Part shown: positions 53,014 to 64,000 of the stretch, one piece after another | Numbering within the stretch: the first letter of the stretch is position 1 | Layout of the letters: each line of letters opens with the position of its first letter | NCBI GenBank assembly: GCA_001874255.1 | Contig: MPDC01000011.1 | Coordinates: 1-64,000 of the forward strand | Source of the DNA: Alphaproteobacteria bacterium MedPE-SWcel | GTDB lineage: Bacteria > Pseudomonadota > Alphaproteobacteria > Rhodobacterales > Rhodobacteraceae | DNA: 64,000 nt | Direction of reading: 5' to 3' | The notes under the pieces: generated by a model | Databases searched by the model: none | What the model was told of the DNA's origin: nothing | Seen by the model: only the letters and a program-made list of their open reading frames with translations | Made by a program: the position numbers and the translations under genes

Positions 53014-54522
53014 TTACAGATCCATCAGCAGACGCCGGGGATCTTCCAGCGCTTCCTTGACGCGCACGAGGAAGGTCACGGCGCCTTTGCCGTCGACGAT
53101 GCGGTGGTCATAGGACAGCGCCAGATACATCATCGGGCGGATTTCCACCTTGCCGCCCACGGCCATTGGGCGGTCCTGGATCTTGTGCATGCCGAGGATG
53201 CCGGACTGCGGCGGGTTCAGGATCGGCGAGGACATCAGCGAGCCGTAGACACCACCGTTGGAGATGGTGAAGGTGCCGCCTTGCATTTCCGCCATCGACA
53301 ATTTGCCGTCCCGGGCGCGGGCGCCTTTTTCGGCGATCGCTTTTTCGATCTCGGCAAAGGACATGGCGTCGGCGTCGCGGATCACCGGCACCACCAGACC
53401 TGTGGGCGTGCCTGCGGCGATGCCCATATGGACGAAGTTCTTGTAGACGATGTCGGTGCCGTCGATTTCCGCGTTGACCTCGGGGACCTCGCGCAGGGCA
53501 TGGCAGCACGCTTTGGTGAAGAAGGACATGAAGCCGAGTTTCACGCCGTGTTTCTTCAGGAACAGGTCTTTGTATTCGTTGCGCAGCGCCATCACCTCGG
53601 TCATGTCGACCTCGTTGTAGGTGGTCAGCATGGCGGCGGTGTTCTGGCTGTCCTTCAGGCGTCGCGCGATGGTCTGGCGCAGGCGGGTCATCTTTACCCG
53701 CTCTTCGCGCGCGGCGTCATCCGCCGCAACGGGGGCCCGGGGCGGGGTGGGGGCTGTCGCGGCCGCAGGCGCGGATTTTGCGGCGGCAATGGCGGCGCCG
53801 ACATCTTCTTTCATGATGCGGCCATCGCGACCGGAGCCCTTGACCTCTGCGGCAGAAAGACCAGCCTCGGACATGGCCTTTTCCGCCGATGGCGCATTGG
53901 CGATATCCTTTGACGCGGCGGCAGGAGCCGGCTCTGCGGCGGGCGCTTCGGCCGGGGCCGCCGACACCGATGCTCCGCTGCCGGAGATCACGCCCAATTT
54001 GGCCGAGGCGTTGACGGTGGCGCCTTCTTCGGCGGTGATTTCAGCCAGCACGCCTGCGGCGGGGGCGGGCACTTCGACGGAGACCTTGTCGGTTTCCAAT
54101 TCGCAGAGCATTTCATCCTGCGCGACGCTGTCGCCGACCTTCTTGAACCAGGTGGAAACGGTGGCTTCGGTGACGCTTTCGCCCAGGGTTGGCACCATCA
54201 CATCGACGGAGGCCGTGTCCGCGCCGGAGGCGGTCTCCTCTTTGGCGCTGGCCTTGGGTTCGGGGGTTTCGGGACCCGCTTCGCCGGCCTCGGAAATATT
54301 GGCCAGCAGAGCATCGACGCCGACGGTATCGCCTTCGTTTGCAACGATCTCGGCCAGGGTGCCTGAGGCCGGGGCCGGGACCTCGACCGTGACTTTGTCG
54401 GTTTCCAGCTCGCAAAGCATCTCGTCCTGAGCCACAGCATCGCCGGGCTTTTTGAACCAGGTTGCGACCGTTGCTTCGGTCACGGATTCGCCCAGGGTGG
54501 GCACGCGCACTTCGGTGGTCAT
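53014..54522 (-). CDS. sucB: 2-oxoglutarate dehydrogenase E2 component (dihydrolipoamide succinyltransferase)
   Basis: 502 residues. Two tandem lipoyl domains, each with ETDKV (lipoyl Lys43 in the first, a second at about residue 146), Ala/Pro/Glu-rich linkers, a peripheral E1/E3-binding domain ([21 protein letters not shown]) and the catalytic domain ending in [12 protein letters not shown] with the acyltransfer histidine. Many orthologues have one lipoyl domain; duplication of the first is therefore notable. It forms the core of the complex with SucA and LpdA. Confidence 0.95.
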   Translation of the reverse strand: MTTEVRVPTLGESVTEATVATWFKKPGDAVAQDEMLCELETDKVTVEVPAPASGTLAEIVANEGDTVGVDALLANISEAGEAGPETPEPKASAKEETASGADTASVDVMVPTLGESVTEATVSTWFKKVGDSVAQDEMLCELETDKVSVEVPAPAAGVLAEITAEEGATVNASAKLGVISGSGASVSAAPAEAPAAEPAPAAASKDIANAPSAEKAMSEAGLSAAEVKGSGRDGRIMKEDVGAAIAAAKSAPAAATAPTPPRAPVAADDAAREERVKMTRLRQTIARRLKDSQNTAAMLTTYNEVDMTEVMALRNEYKDLFLKKHGVKLGFMSFFTKACCHALREVPEVNAEIDGTDIVYKNFVHMGIAAGTPTGLVVPVIRDADAMSFAEIEKAIAEKGARARDGKLSMAEMQGGTFTISNGGVYGSLMSSPILNPPQSGILGMHKIQDRPMAVGGKVEIRPMMYLALSYDHRIVDGKGAVTFLVRVKEALEDPRRLLMDL

Positions 54523-54536
54523 GATCTCAATCTTCC

Positions 54537-57488
54537 TCAGATGCTCAGCGCTTCGTCAACGAGCGCAGCTTGTTGGGCTTTGTGTTGGCTGGCCAGACCC
54601 GTTGCGGGCGAGGCCGAGGTGGCGCGACCGACATAGGCCGGACGAGTGTGCTTGGCTTTGATGCGGGTGAGAACCCATTCGATATTGGGTTCGATAAAGG
54701 TCCAGGCGCCCTGATTTTTGGGCTCTTCCTGGCACCAGACCATCTCCGCGTCCTTGAACCGTTCCAGTTCCTTGACCAGCGAGATCGCCGGGAAGGGGTA
54801 ATACTGCTCGATCCGCATGATGTAGACATCGTCGATGCCACGGGCGTCACGTTCTTCCAGCAGATCAAAATAGACCTTGCCGGAACACAGGACGACGCGT
54901 TTGATCTTCTTGTCGGCCACCAGTTTGGTGGGCGAGGCGCCGACCTCCGCATCATCCCACAGCACCCGGTGGAACGAGGATCCGGTGGTGAATTCCTCTG
55001 CCTTGGACACCGCCAGCTTGTGCCGCAGCAGCGACTTCGGGGTCATCATGATCAGCGGCTTGCGGAAGGTGCGGTGCAGCTGACGGCGCAGGATGTGGAA
55101 GTAGTTCGCGGGCGTGGTGCAGTTTGCCACGATCCAGTTGTCCTGGCCGCACATCTGCAGGAACCGTTCCAGCCGGGCGGAGGAGTGTTCCGGCCCCTGA
55201 CCTTCAAATCCATGCGGCAACAGGCAGACCAGACCCGACATCCGCAACCATTTGCTTTCACCGGAAGAGATGAACTGGTCGAACATGATCTGGGCGCCGT
55301 TGGCGAAATCGCCGAACTGCGCTTCCCAGAGCGTCAGCGCATTGGGCTCGGCCAGAGTGTAGCCATATTCAAAGCCCAGAACCGCATATTCCGACAGGGC
55401 GGAATCGATGACCTCGAAATTGGCCTGCCCGTTGCGGATATGGTTCAGCGGGTAGTAGCGCTCTTCGGTTTCCTGGTTCACGATGCCGGAGTGCCGCTGC
55501 GAGAAGGTGCCGCGGGTGGAATCCTGACCGGACAGGCGCACGGGATAGCCTTCGGTCAGAAGCGAGCCAAAGGCCAGGGCCTCGCCGGTGGCCCAGTCAA
55601 AGCCCGCGCCTGTTTCGAACATCTTCTTGCGTGCATCAAGGAAGCGGCCGATGGTCTTGTGGACCGGATAGCCGTCCGGAAGCGTCGTCAGACCCCGCCC
55701 GACGTCGGCCAGGGTTTCGGGTTTGATCGCGGTTTCGCCGCGCTGATAATCCTCGTTCTGCTTGTCGAGGTGGGACCAGCGACCGTCCAGCCAATCCGCC
55801 TTGTTCGGCTTGAAATTCTTGCCCGCTTCGAACTCTTCGTTCAGATGAGCCTGAAACGCCGCTTTCATATCCTCGATTTCGCCCTCGGGGATCAGGCCGT
55901 CCTTGACCAGACGTTCGGTATAGAGCGACAGGGTCGTCTTGTGACCCTTGATCTTCTTGTACATCAGCGGGTTGGTGAACATCGGCTCGTCACCTTCGTT
56001 GTGACCAAACCGGCGGTAGCAAAAGATGTCGAGCACCACGTCCTTGTGGAACTTCTGGCGGAACTCCGTCGCGACCTTGGCGGCGTGCACAACCGCCTCC
56101 GGGTCGTCGCCGTTGACGTGAAAGATCGGCGCCTCGACCACCAGCGCGTTGTCGGTCGGGTAGGGGGAGGAGCGCGAAAAATGCGGCGCCGTGGTAAAGC
56201 CGATCTGGTTGTTCACAACGATATGCATGGTGCCGCCGGCCCGGTGACCGCGCACGCCCGACAGGGCAAAACATTCCGCAACCACGCCCTGACCGGCGAA
56301 GGCCGCATCGCCGTGCAGCAGGATCGGCAGCACGGTCGTGCGATCCGCATCGTGCATCTGGTCCTGCTTGGCGCGCACCTTTCCCAGGACGACGGGGTTC
56401 ACCGCCTCCAGATGCGACGGGTTCGCGGTGAGCGACAGGTGCACCTTGTTGCCATCGAATTCGCGGTCAGAGGAGGCCCCGAGATGGTATTTCACATCGC
56501 CCGATCCGTCCACGTCGTCCGGTTTGAAGCTGCCGCCCTGGAATTCGTTGAAGATCGCCTTGTAGGGTTTCTGCATCACATTGGCGAGCACCGACAACCG
56601 GCCCCGGTGGGGCATGCCGATGACAATATCCTTGATGCCGAGATTGCCGCCGCGTTTGATGATCTGTTCCATCGCGGGGATCAGGCTTTCGCCCCCATCC
56701 AGACCAAACCGTTTGGTGCCCATGTATTTGACATGCAGGAACTTTTCAAAGCCCTCGGCTTCCACCATCTTGTTGAGGATCGCCTTGCGGCCCTCGCGGG
56801 TGAAACGGATTTCCTTGTCGTAACCTTCGATCCGCTCTTTCAGCCAGGCGGATTGCTCGGGGTCGGAAATATGCATGTACTGCAGCGCAAAGGTGCCGCA
56901 ATAGGTGCGTTTCACGATATCGACGATCTGGCGCATGGAGGCGACCTGCAGCCCCAATACATTGTCGATAAAGATCGGACGGTCCATGTCCGCGTCGGTA
57001 AAGCCGTAGGTCTTCGGGTTCAGTTCCGGATGCGAGGCCGCTGCCCGCATGCCCAGCGGGTCGAGATCGGCCGCCAGATGGCCGCGGATACGATAGGCCC
57101 GGATCAGCATCAGCGCCCGGATCGAGTCCAGAACGGCGCGCTGGATCTGCTCGTCGGAGACAGCCACCCCTTTTTCCGCAGCTTTCGCCTGGATCTTCTT
57201 GCCCGCAGCCTTGGTCTCCACCGGAGCAGGCCACTCGCCGGTCAAGGCACCGGTCAGGTCGTCATCGGGGGCAGGCGGCCAATCCGCGCGCGCCCAGGAC
57301 GGGCCTGCGGCTTCTTTTTTCACGTCGAGATCAGCGTCACCCATGGCGCGAAAAAACTCGGCCCAGGCCGCATCCACGGCGTTCGGGTCATTGGCGTATT
57401 GGGCATAAAGCTGCTCCAGATACTCCGCGTTGTGCCCCTGCATGAAAGAGGACGCATGGAAGATGTCGTTGGGGCTTTGGTCGGTCAT
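54537..57488 (-). CDS. sucA: 2-oxoglutarate dehydrogenase E1 component
   Basis: 983-residue thiamine-diphosphate enzyme. N-terminal [17 protein letters not shown] is the typical E1o start; [18 protein letters not shown] and [11 protein letters not shown] belong to the cofactor-binding and catalytic regions. It decarboxylates 2-oxoglutarate and succinylates the SucB lipoyl groups. ATG 57488 gives the standard MTDQSPND start; a longer in-frame upstream reading (to 57626) has no support. 14 bp separate it from sucB. Confidence 0.95.
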   Translation of the reverse strand: MTDQSPNDIFHASSFMQGHNAEYLEQLYAQYANDPNAVDAAWAEFFRAMGDADLDVKKEAAGPSWARADWPPAPDDDLTGALTGEWPAPVETKAAGKKIQAKAAEKGVAVSDEQIQRAVLDSIRALMLIRAYRIRGHLAADLDPLGMRAAASHPELNPKTYGFTDADMDRPIFIDNVLGLQVASMRQIVDIVKRTYCGTFALQYMHISDPEQSAWLKERIEGYDKEIRFTREGRKAILNKMVEAEGFEKFLHVKYMGTKRFGLDGGESLIPAMEQIIKRGGNLGIKDIVIGMPHRGRLSVLANVMQKPYKAIFNEFQGGSFKPDDVDGSGDVKYHLGASSDREFDGNKVHLSLTANPSHLEAVNPVVLGKVRAKQDQMHDADRTTVLPILLHGDAAFAGQGVVAECFALSGVRGHRAGGTMHIVVNNQIGFTTAPHFSRSSPYPTDNALVVEAPIFHVNGDDPEAVVHAAKVATEFRQKFHKDVVLDIFCYRRFGHNEGDEPMFTNPLMYKKIKGHKTTLSLYTERLVKDGLIPEGEIEDMKAAFQAHLNEEFEAGKNFKPNKADWLDGRWSHLDKQNEDYQRGETAIKPETLADVGRGLTTLPDGYPVHKTIGRFLDARKKMFETGAGFDWATGEALAFGSLLTEGYPVRLSGQDSTRGTFSQRHSGIVNQETEERYYPLNHIRNGQANFEVIDSALSEYAVLGFEYGYTLAEPNALTLWEAQFGDFANGAQIMFDQFISSGESKWLRMSGLVCLLPHGFEGQGPEHSSARLERFLQMCGQDNWIVANCTTPANYFHILRRQLHRTFRKPLIMMTPKSLLRHKLAVSKAEEFTTGSSFHRVLWDDAEVGASPTKLVADKKIKRVVLCSGKVYFDLLEERDARGIDDVYIMRIEQYYPFPAISLVKELERFKDAEMVWCQEEPKNQGAWTFIEPNIEWVLTRIKAKHTRPAYVGRATSASPATGLASQHKAQQAALVDEALSI

Positions 57489-57716
57489 GGGGGTGCCTCT
57501 TGTGCGTTTGGACCGTAAGCGATCAGACCCGTCGGCTGGGACTGAAAGCCCGAAAAGGGCGAAATATTCCGTCTCAGTACCGTGGCGGATCTTGCGGCGA
57601 AGGCGGCCATTTGGCCGCATCGGCAACAGAATCCCAATTCAGGCAAGGGGCGGACGTCAAACGCCCACCCCAAATGAGTCTTGTGGACCCGGGTCTATAT
57701 CGGGACCGGAGGCGCA

Positions 57717-58604
57717 TCAGCCTTTGGCGATCGCTTCCTGAACCGCTTCGCCCAGGGTGGCGGGGCTGTCGGCAACGACGATGCCTGCGGATTTCATCGC
57801 TTCGATCTTGTCCTCGGCGCCGCCTTTGCCACCGGCGACAATCGCGCCCGCGTGGCCCATGCGACGGCCCGGAGGCGCCGTGCGGCCGGCAATGAAACCG
57901 GCGGTCGGCTTCCAGCGGCCCTTTTTCTTCTGCTCGGCCATGAATTCAGCCGCTTCTTCCTCGGCAGAGCCACCGATCTCGCCAATCATGATGATCGACT
58001 GGGTTTCGGGATCGTCGAGGAACATGTCCAGCACGTCGATATGTTCGGTGCCCTTGATCGGGTCGCCGCCGATCCCCACAGCAGAGGACTGGCCGAGGCC
58101 GATGTCGGAGGTCTGCTTGACCGCCTCATAGGTCAGCGTGCCGGAGCGGGACACAACGCCGACCGAGCCACGCTTGTGGATGTGGCCGGGCATGATGCCG
58201 ATCTTGCAGGCATCCGGCGTGATGACACCGGGGCAGTTCGGCCCGATGAGGCGCGACTTGGAGCCCTCGAGCGCCCGTTTCACCTTCATCATGTCCAGAA
58301 CCGGAATGCCTTCGGTGATGCAGACGATCAGTTCCATCTCGGCGTCGATCGCCTCGAGGATGGAATCCGCTGCGAACGGCGGCGGCACGTAGATCACGGA
58401 GGCATTGGCCTCGGTCACGTGCTTGGCTTCGTGGACCGAGTTGAAGACCGGAAGGTCGAGGTGGGTGGTGCCACCCTTGCCGGGGGTCACGCCGCCAACC
58501 ATCTTGGTGCCATAGGCGATGGCCTGCTCGGAGTGGAAGGTGCCCTGCGAGCCGGTAAGGCCCTGACAGATGACTTTGGTGTTTTCGTCGATAAGGACTG
58601 CCAT
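57717..58604 (-). CDS. sucD: Succinyl-CoA synthetase alpha subunit
   Basis: 295 residues. CoA-binding N-terminus ([16 protein letters not shown]), [12 protein letters not shown], and the phosphohistidine region [11 protein letters not shown] near residue 247. With SucC it forms the ADP/GDP-phosphorylating enzyme. A 228-bp gap with a GACCCGGGTC palindrome (57685-57694) separates it from sucA. Confidence 0.95.
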   Translation of the reverse strand: MAVLIDENTKVICQGLTGSQGTFHSEQAIAYGTKMVGGVTPGKGGTTHLDLPVFNSVHEAKHVTEANASVIYVPPPFAADSILEAIDAEMELIVCITEGIPVLDMMKVKRALEGSKSRLIGPNCPGVITPDACKIGIMPGHIHKRGSVGVVSRSGTLTYEAVKQTSDIGLGQSSAVGIGGDPIKGTEHIDVLDMFLDDPETQSIIMIGEIGGSAEEEAAEFMAEQKKKGRWKPTAGFIAGRTAPPGRRMGHAGAIVAGGKGGAEDKIEAMKSAGIVVADSPATLGEAVQEAIAKG

Positions 58605-58616
58605 TGGGGAAGTCTC

Positions 58617-58895
58617 CTACAAAAAATTGACTGCGCTGGCTGCATGCCAACAAGTGAAGCAAAAGGCGGCAAGGGTGGCAAAACGAAGAACCCAGACTTG
58701 AACCATCAGCATTTGCGGATGTTGTTTGAACCGTTCAAAGTCACCCCAGCCGTATTCGTCAGCAATATCGCGTTGTCCCTCGAGCAAGCTGCTTGCGCCG
58801 CGTGTTTTCCTCATCGCTTCTGCACCCAGCAGAATAAGCATCAAGAACACGGATACGGCAAAGCCGACGCTTGCTATGGCAACGTGATTGACCAA
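58617..58895 (-). CDS. Small two-helix membrane protein between sucC and sucD
   Basis: 92 residues from a TTG start at 58895, one base after the sucC stop and with AAGG upstream. Hydrophobic helices at about 6-25 and 68-88 flank a polar loop with [16 protein letters not shown]. No family recognised. Its tight insertion between the two succinyl-CoA synthetase genes suggests co-expression, but no function can be given. Confidence 0.6.
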   Translation of the reverse strand: MVNHVAIASVGFAVSVFLMLILLGAEAMRKTRGASSLLEGQRDIADEYGWGDFERFKQHPQMLMVQVWVLRFATLAAFCFTCWHAASAVNFL

Positions 58896-58896
58896 C

Positions 58897-60090
58897 TCAG
58901 CCCTTCACCGCTTTCACGATCTTCTCGGCACCGTCGGACAGGTCATCCGCCGCGATCACGTTCAGGCCGGAGGTCGCGATGATCTCTTTGCCTTTCTCGA
59001 CGTTGGTGCCCTCAAGACGCACCACCAGCGGAACCTTCAGGCCAACTTCCTTCACCGCGGCGATCACGCCCTCGGCGATGACGTCGCAGCGCATGATGCC
59101 ACCAAAGATGTTCACCAAGATGCCTTTGACGTTGGGGTCAGAGGTGATGATCTTGAAGGCCTCGGTCACTTTTTCCTTGGTGGCGCCGCCGCCTACGTCA
59201 AGGAAGTTCGCAGGCTCGGCACCGTAGAGTTTGATGATGTCCATGGTGGCCATCGCCAGACCCGCACCGTTCACCATGCAGCCGATCTCACCATCGAGCG
59301 CGATGTAGTTGAGGTCGTATTTCGACGCTTCCAGCTCTTTCGGGTCTTCTTCGGTGGTGTCGCGCAGCTCGGCGATATCGGCATGGCGATAGATCGCGTT
59401 GCCGTCAAAACCGACCTTGGCATCCAGCACCTTGAGATCGCCGCTGTCCGACACGATCAGCGGGTTGATCTCCAGCATCTCCATGTCCTTGTCCATGAAG
59501 GCCTGGTAGAGCTGACCCATCAGCTTGACGCATTGTTTGATCTGTGCGCCCTTGAGGCCGAGCGTGAACGCGATCCGGCGGCCGTGATAGGCCTGATAGC
59601 CAGTGGCCGGATCAACCGAGAACGACAGGATCTTTTCCGGGGTCGCGGCGGCGACTTCCTCGATGTCCATGCCACCTTCGGTGGAGCAGACGAACGACAC
59701 GCGCGAGGTCACGCGATCCACCAGCAATGCAAGGTACAGTTCGGTTTCGATGCCGGAGCCCGCTTCGATATAGATGCGGTTGACCTGTTTTCCGGCGGGG
59801 CCGGTCTGGTGTGTCACCAGGGTGCGGCCGAGCATCTTCTTGGCCTCTTCGGAGGCCTCCTCGACCGACTTGGTCAGGCGCACGCCGCCTTTTTCACCGG
59901 CGTCGGCCTCCTTGAAGGAGCCTTTGCCGCGCCCGCCCGCATGGATCTGAGCCTTTACAACCCAGAGCGGGCCGTCCAGCTCGCCTGCGGCGGTTTTTGC
60001 CTCGTCGGCTTTTAATACGACCCGCCCATCGGAAACCGGCGCGCCGTAGCTGCGGAGGAGGGCCTTGGCCTGATATTCGTGGATGTTCAT
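58897..60090 (-). CDS. sucC: Succinyl-CoA synthetase beta subunit
   Basis: 397 residues. N-terminal [16 protein letters not shown] and the ATP-grasp domain ([14 protein letters not shown]), with [15 protein letters not shown] and [13 protein letters not shown] in the C-terminal ligase part. ATG 60090; an extension to 60147 is rejected because MNIHEYQ is the conserved start. Paired GTGATCAC palindromes lie about 115-145 bp upstream. Confidence 0.95.
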   Translation of the reverse strand: MNIHEYQAKALLRSYGAPVSDGRVVLKADEAKTAAGELDGPLWVVKAQIHAGGRGKGSFKEADAGEKGGVRLTKSVEEASEEAKKMLGRTLVTHQTGPAGKQVNRIYIEAGSGIETELYLALLVDRVTSRVSFVCSTEGGMDIEEVAAATPEKILSFSVDPATGYQAYHGRRIAFTLGLKGAQIKQCVKLMGQLYQAFMDKDMEMLEINPLIVSDSGDLKVLDAKVGFDGNAIYRHADIAELRDTTEEDPKELEASKYDLNYIALDGEIGCMVNGAGLAMATMDIIKLYGAEPANFLDVGGGATKEKVTEAFKIITSDPNVKGILVNIFGGIMRCDVIAEGVIAAVKEVGLKVPLVVRLEGTNVEKGKEIIATSGLNVIAADDLSDGAEKIVKAVKG

Positions 60091-60198
60091 CTGAAACTGT
60101 CCCGTCTGGCTACACTTGTCCCTTGTTAGTACGCCTTCTTCAAACAAGAGGTTAAAGGGTTTTTTGCTGGACCGGTGTCAAATGATGAAGATTTTTTG

Positions 60199-60237
60199 GA
60201 TATGTGATCACGCCATTGGATCGTGTGATCACATATC
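60199..60237. promoter_or_regulatory. Paired GTGATCAC palindromes upstream of sucC
   Basis: GATATGTGATCAC (60199-60211) and GTGATCACATATC (60225-60237) form a perfect 13-bp inverted repeat around a 13-bp spacer. The two self-complementary GTGATCAC octamers are 21 bp apart, about two helical turns, so dimers would bind the same face. They precede the sucC-led gene block. Confidence 0.65.
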
Positions 60238-60321
60238 GCTTGCGGTTAAAAAAGCGATTCGAGGGCGCGGCCGAAGATCGCTAAAATCATCCACAATTGA
60301 TCGTCAAGGGACTCTGCAGAT

Positions 60322-60567
60322 TTATTCGGCAGGGGGCGATAACGCGGTCGGTCTCTCTTCCTTGTTTGGGTCTGCCGCTGTGACCCGGGTCGCGGTCTTG
60401 CCGAGGCCTGTTCGTGCGACCCGGCGCAGGCCGTACCAGGTGACCCGCACGGAGGCGCCTTTCGAACGGGTGACGTGGAGCGCACCGCCGCCCAATAGCA
60501 ACACGACGACCGCAAAGCAGATCAGCAAACAGGCCCACAGGGGGGCAGTAGACAGGAATTCCGTCAT
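60322..60567 (-). CDS. Small membrane-anchored protein upstream of sucC
   Basis: 81 residues. An N-terminal helix (about 8-27, ACLLICFAVVVLLLGGG) is followed by a basic segment and a charged tail. ATG 60567 follows GGAGGA. No family recognised; it lies between mdh and sucC on the same strand. Translation is supported by the ribosome site and coherent hydrophobic pattern only. Confidence 0.5.
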   Translation of the reverse strand: MTEFLSTAPLWACLLICFAVVVLLLGGGALHVTRSKGASVRVTWYGLRRVARTGLGKTATRVTAADPNKEERPTALSPPAE

Positions 60568-60873
60568 GGCATCCTCCGGTAACGACAAGATTTGTTGGAT
60601 TGTGCGCCGGTAGACCCGTGCTTTTTACCAAGAGGTGCCCATTCTGTCCGGCGTGGCCTCTTTAGACGGAAAATTTTCGTCTCAAATCAAGGTTATTTGA
60701 TTCTGGTGGGGCGATTATGACGGTTGTGTAAGGGAAATATGACGTCGAGCCTTGCGGGCCATGCAGGCGCGTTATGTCGGTTCGAAGGTGCCCCCTCCTG
60801 GGACGCTGAATGAAAAACAGCGCCCTTTTGAGGCGCTGTTTCCGATCTTGTCCCGATCTGGCGGAAGGGCCGA
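60568..60873. other. 306-bp intergenic region between mdh and the small membrane-protein gene
   Basis: Holds the mdh terminator (60815-60841) and an A/T-richer segment (60660-60740) that probably contains the promoter of the downstream minus-strand genes. No gene seen. Confidence 0.6.
60815..60841 (-). terminator. Rho-independent terminator of mdh
   Basis: AAACAGCGCC (60815-60824) pairs with GGCGCTGTTT (60832-60841), a perfect 10-bp stem with a 7-nt loop. On the minus strand the stem is followed by TTCATTC after its own terminal T run, fitting intrinsic termination 33 bp past the mdh stop. Confidence 0.8.
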
Positions 60874-62389
<1,516 letters not shown>

Positions 62390-62701
62390 TCAAGCATCCG
62401 TATCCATTGCCGGAAGAGCTTCGGCCAGAATTTCGTAGGACTGACCGGAGGCGACCAGACACGTCATGCCATTGGCGGTGGTGACGGTTATGGTCCAGGA
62501 ACCAGTTTCGCCGGAGGCAAAAGTCTCCATGACCATGCCTTGTTGGCCCATTCCGATACTCTGGCGACTTTCGCCATATTTCTCGGCAAGGCGTTTGACC
62601 ACGAGATCCCTCGGGGCGCAGTTTTGGCCCTGGGCTGCGGCGGTTTGGGCGGAGGTTGCCAGTGCAAGACCCGCGAACAATGTAAAAAGCGTCTTTCTCA
62701 T
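62390..62701 (-). CDS. Small exported protein of unknown function
   Basis: 103 residues with a clear Sec signal peptide (MRKTLFTLFAGLALATSAQTAAAQG, cleavage near 23-24). The mature part has two cysteines that could form a disulfide (NCAPRD and MTCLVAS), and GSWTITVTTANG. ATG 62701 is preceded by AAGGGG. The frame stays open upstream to 62908, probably by chance. No family name can be assigned; such small periplasmic proteins near mdh are common in roseobacters. Confidence 0.65.
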   Translation of the reverse strand: MRKTLFTLFAGLALATSAQTAAAQGQNCAPRDLVVKRLAEKYGESRQSIGMGQQGMVMETFASGETGSWTITVTTANGMTCLVASGQSYEILAEALPAMDTDA

Positions 62702-63043
62702 AGGTTTTACCCCTTTCGGAACGGTTCCCCAATGGGGTGCCGAAAGAGCACCCCGGTCGCCTGGGGTGGACCGGTTTTCTGGTGACGTAATCATGACTGC
62801 GGGCCCAAGGCCCACCGGGCGCTGGGGTGGGATCGTGCCACCGGAGGAGAGCGCCAGTGCAATCAGATTGGCATAGAGGTCCTGATAACTGGTTAATGGG
62901 GCGTTCATCTTTTAATTCAATGTCTTAGCGGCAATTCAGCGCCGGTTTTTTGAACGTTTTCTGCAGTGCGGAAAATTTTTTCTTGAAAATAATAAGTCCT
63001 GAATGTAGCCAGTTCGGTAATAAAATGTCCTGGAGGATCTTCT
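62702..63043. other. 342-bp divergent region between the exported-protein gene and mcl2
   Basis: No gene recognised. The half nearest mcl2 is A/T-rich (around 62940-63030, with TTGAAAATAATAA) and likely holds its promoter. The other half remains open on the minus strand in frame with the exported protein, but codes for nothing recognised. Confidence 0.55.
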
Positions 63044-63898
63044 GTGACCCTACGTGCGCGCCCTTTCCGGTCCGTTCTTTATATACCCGGCTCCAAGCCG
63101 CGCGCATTGGACAAGGCCCGTGGTTTGCCTGTCGATGCCATTATCTTTGATCTTGAGGATGCGGTGGCGGCAGATGAAAAGGACAATGCCCGCGCCACTC
63201 TGACTGCCGCGTTGGAGGTGGGTGGCTATGGGCCGCGTGTCAGGATTGTGCGTCTCAACGGGCTCGACACCGAATGGGGGCGCCGGGATGCGGAGGCTGT
63301 GGCAGGGATGGACTGTGACGCGGTCCTTCTGCCCAAGGTGTCTTCGCCCGAAGATCTCGAGGCGCTGGCAGAGATCACCGGCGATGTTGCGCTCTGGGCG
63401 ATGATGGAAACACCGCAGGGTATGCTGAACGCGGGCTCGATTGCGGCGCATCCGCTGTTGCAGGGCATGGTGATGGGGACCAACGATCTGGCCAAGGACA
63501 TGCAGACCCGCTTTCGCCCGGACCGGTTGCCCCTGATGGCCGGGCTGGGATTGTGCCTGCTGGCGGCCAAGGCCGAAGGCAAGGTGATCATCGATGGGGT
63601 CTATAACGCCTTCAAGGATGACGACGGGCTGCGGGCGGAATGCCAGCAGGGCCGCGACATGGGGTTCGATGGCAAGACATTGATCCACCCCGCGCAGGTT
63701 GACATTGCCAATGCGGCCTTTGCCCCGTCTGCCGAAGAGGTCGATCTGGCCCGTCGCCAAATCGCCGCGTTCGAGGCGGCAGCGGCCGCAGGGCAAGGCG
63801 TTGCAGTGGTGGATGGCAAGATTGTCGAAAACCTGCATGTGGTGACGGCGCGCGAAATTCTTGGAAAAGCGGATGCAATTGCGGAGATCACCGGCTAG
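63044..63898 (+). CDS. mcl2: HpcH/HpaI-family CoA-ester lyase, probable (3S)-malyl-CoA thioesterase
   Basis: 284 residues of the citrate-lyase beta/malyl-CoA lyase TIM barrel. RSVLYIPGSKPRALDKAR, DLEDAVAADEK, METPQGMLN and GTNDLAKDMQ are the CoA- and metal-binding blocks. The shorter length and position next to mdh and the suc genes recall Mcl2 of Rhodobacter sphaeroides, which hydrolyses malyl-CoA in the ethylmalonyl-CoA pathway. Start GTG 63044 follows GGAGGA. A citramalyl- or malyl-CoA lyase cannot be excluded. Confidence 0.8.
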   Translation: MTLRARPFRSVLYIPGSKPRALDKARGLPVDAIIFDLEDAVAADEKDNARATLTAALEVGGYGPRVRIVRLNGLDTEWGRRDAEAVAGMDCDAVLLPKVSSPEDLEALAEITGDVALWAMMETPQGMLNAGSIAAHPLLQGMVMGTNDLAKDMQTRFRPDRLPLMAGLGLCLLAAKAEGKVIIDGVYNAFKDDDGLRAECQQGRDMGFDGKTLIHPAQVDIANAAFAPSAEEVDLARRQIAAFEAAAAAGQGVAVVDGKIVENLHVVTAREILGKADAIAEITG

Positions 63899-63936
63899 TC
63901 AATAACGCAGGCACCCGTCTTGCGTTGGAGAAAGAC

Positions 63937-64000
63937 ATGGCACTTCTAATATTCGGCATCGTCCTGTGGTGGGCGGCTCATCTGTTCAAGCGACTGGCCC
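63937..64000 (+). CDS. NnrU-family membrane protein, N-terminal fragment
   Basis: The window ends 64 bp into this frame. The 21 readable residues begin MALLIFGIVLWWAAHLFKRL, which resembles the first helix of NnrU proteins (linked to nitric oxide metabolism). ATG 63937 follows GGAG. Too short for certainty. Confidence 0.5.
   Translation, partial: MALLIFGIVLWWAAHLFKRLA

Noticed and set aside
54570-57518. Open frame of about 980 codons on the plus strand opposite sucA
   Set aside because: Antisense to sucA, which has full E1 motifs; no recognisable features in the antisense translation.
57685-57694. GACCCGGGTC palindrome between sucA and sucD as a terminator or operator
   Set aside because: Perfect but only 10 bp, with no loop, no T-run and no second copy in the window; chance is likely.
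62702-62908. N-terminal extension of the small exported protein
   Set aside because: The frame is open, but the internal ATG at 62701 has a good ribosome site and begins a textbook signal peptide, which would be buried by the extension.

Overview
This is a chromosomal window from a GC-rich alphaproteobacterium, most likely a marine Rhodobacterales / Roseobacter-group member. The evidence is the mdh - sucC - sucD - sucA - sucB - lpd block next to an mcl2-type malyl-CoA thioesterase gene, the argH - small lipoprotein - lysA - TIGR02302 - ftsE - ftsX - plsC order, and a DMSP lyase (DddQ) and a cysteate sulfo-lyase (CuyA). No tRNA, rRNA, CRISPR array, insertion sequence or phage gene is visible.

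Layout. (1) 1-11.7 kb: a D-apiose uptake and catabolism locus. It has a sugar ABC transporter (binding protein, DUF2291 lipoprotein, double ATPase, permease), ApsD-like dehydrogenase, ApnL-like lactonase, a GntR/FCD regulator, ApnO-like oxidoisomerase, OiaK-like kinase and a RuBisCO-like protein. One 15-bp imperfect palindrome recurs at the three promoter regions. (2) 11.8-24.8 kb: a myo-inositol locus: iolG-like, iolJ-like, iolB, iolC, iolD on the minus strand; two more Gfo/Idh/MocA oxidoreductases flanking an IolE-like TIM barrel on the plus strand; a LacI regulator; and a binding protein / permease / single-domain ATPase transporter. TGCAACCGGTTGCA operators sit in both divergent regions. 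(3) 25-29.7 kb: an orphan sulfotransferase, then an MDR/SDR oxidoreductase pair divergent from an AraC regulator that overlaps dddQ. (4) 30.2-38.1 kb: a LysR regulator and a probable organosulfonate cluster (FAD/GcvT demethylase-like enzyme, CuyA, DegT-type aminotransferase, Asp/Glu-type racemase, HpsN/HisD-type dehydrogenase). (5) 38.4-50.6 kb: core genes: EAL protein, TlpA-like thioredoxin, argH, two small lipoproteins, lysA, TIGR02302 protein, zinc-ribbon protein, ftsE, ftsX, plsC, a PNPOx-like protein and an EthD protein. (6) 50.7-64 kb: TCA-cycle genes with four small membrane proteins interspersed, mdh, a small exported protein, an mcl2-like gene and the start of an NnrU-family gene.

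The accessory half reads as a kit for plant- and alga-derived carbon and sulfur: apiose, inositol, DMSP and C3 sulfonates. The most notable points are the apiose locus with a shared operator and a RuBisCO-like protein ending in a Ser-Gly hexanucleotide repeat; the cuyA/racemase/aminotransferase/hpsN-like cluster, which could form a sulfonate pathway (hypothesis: cysteinolate to cysteate to pyruvate plus sulfite); and short degenerate tandem repeats, often 12 bp, at many gene boundaries. All functions are inferred by reading translated sequence and context; no database search was run.
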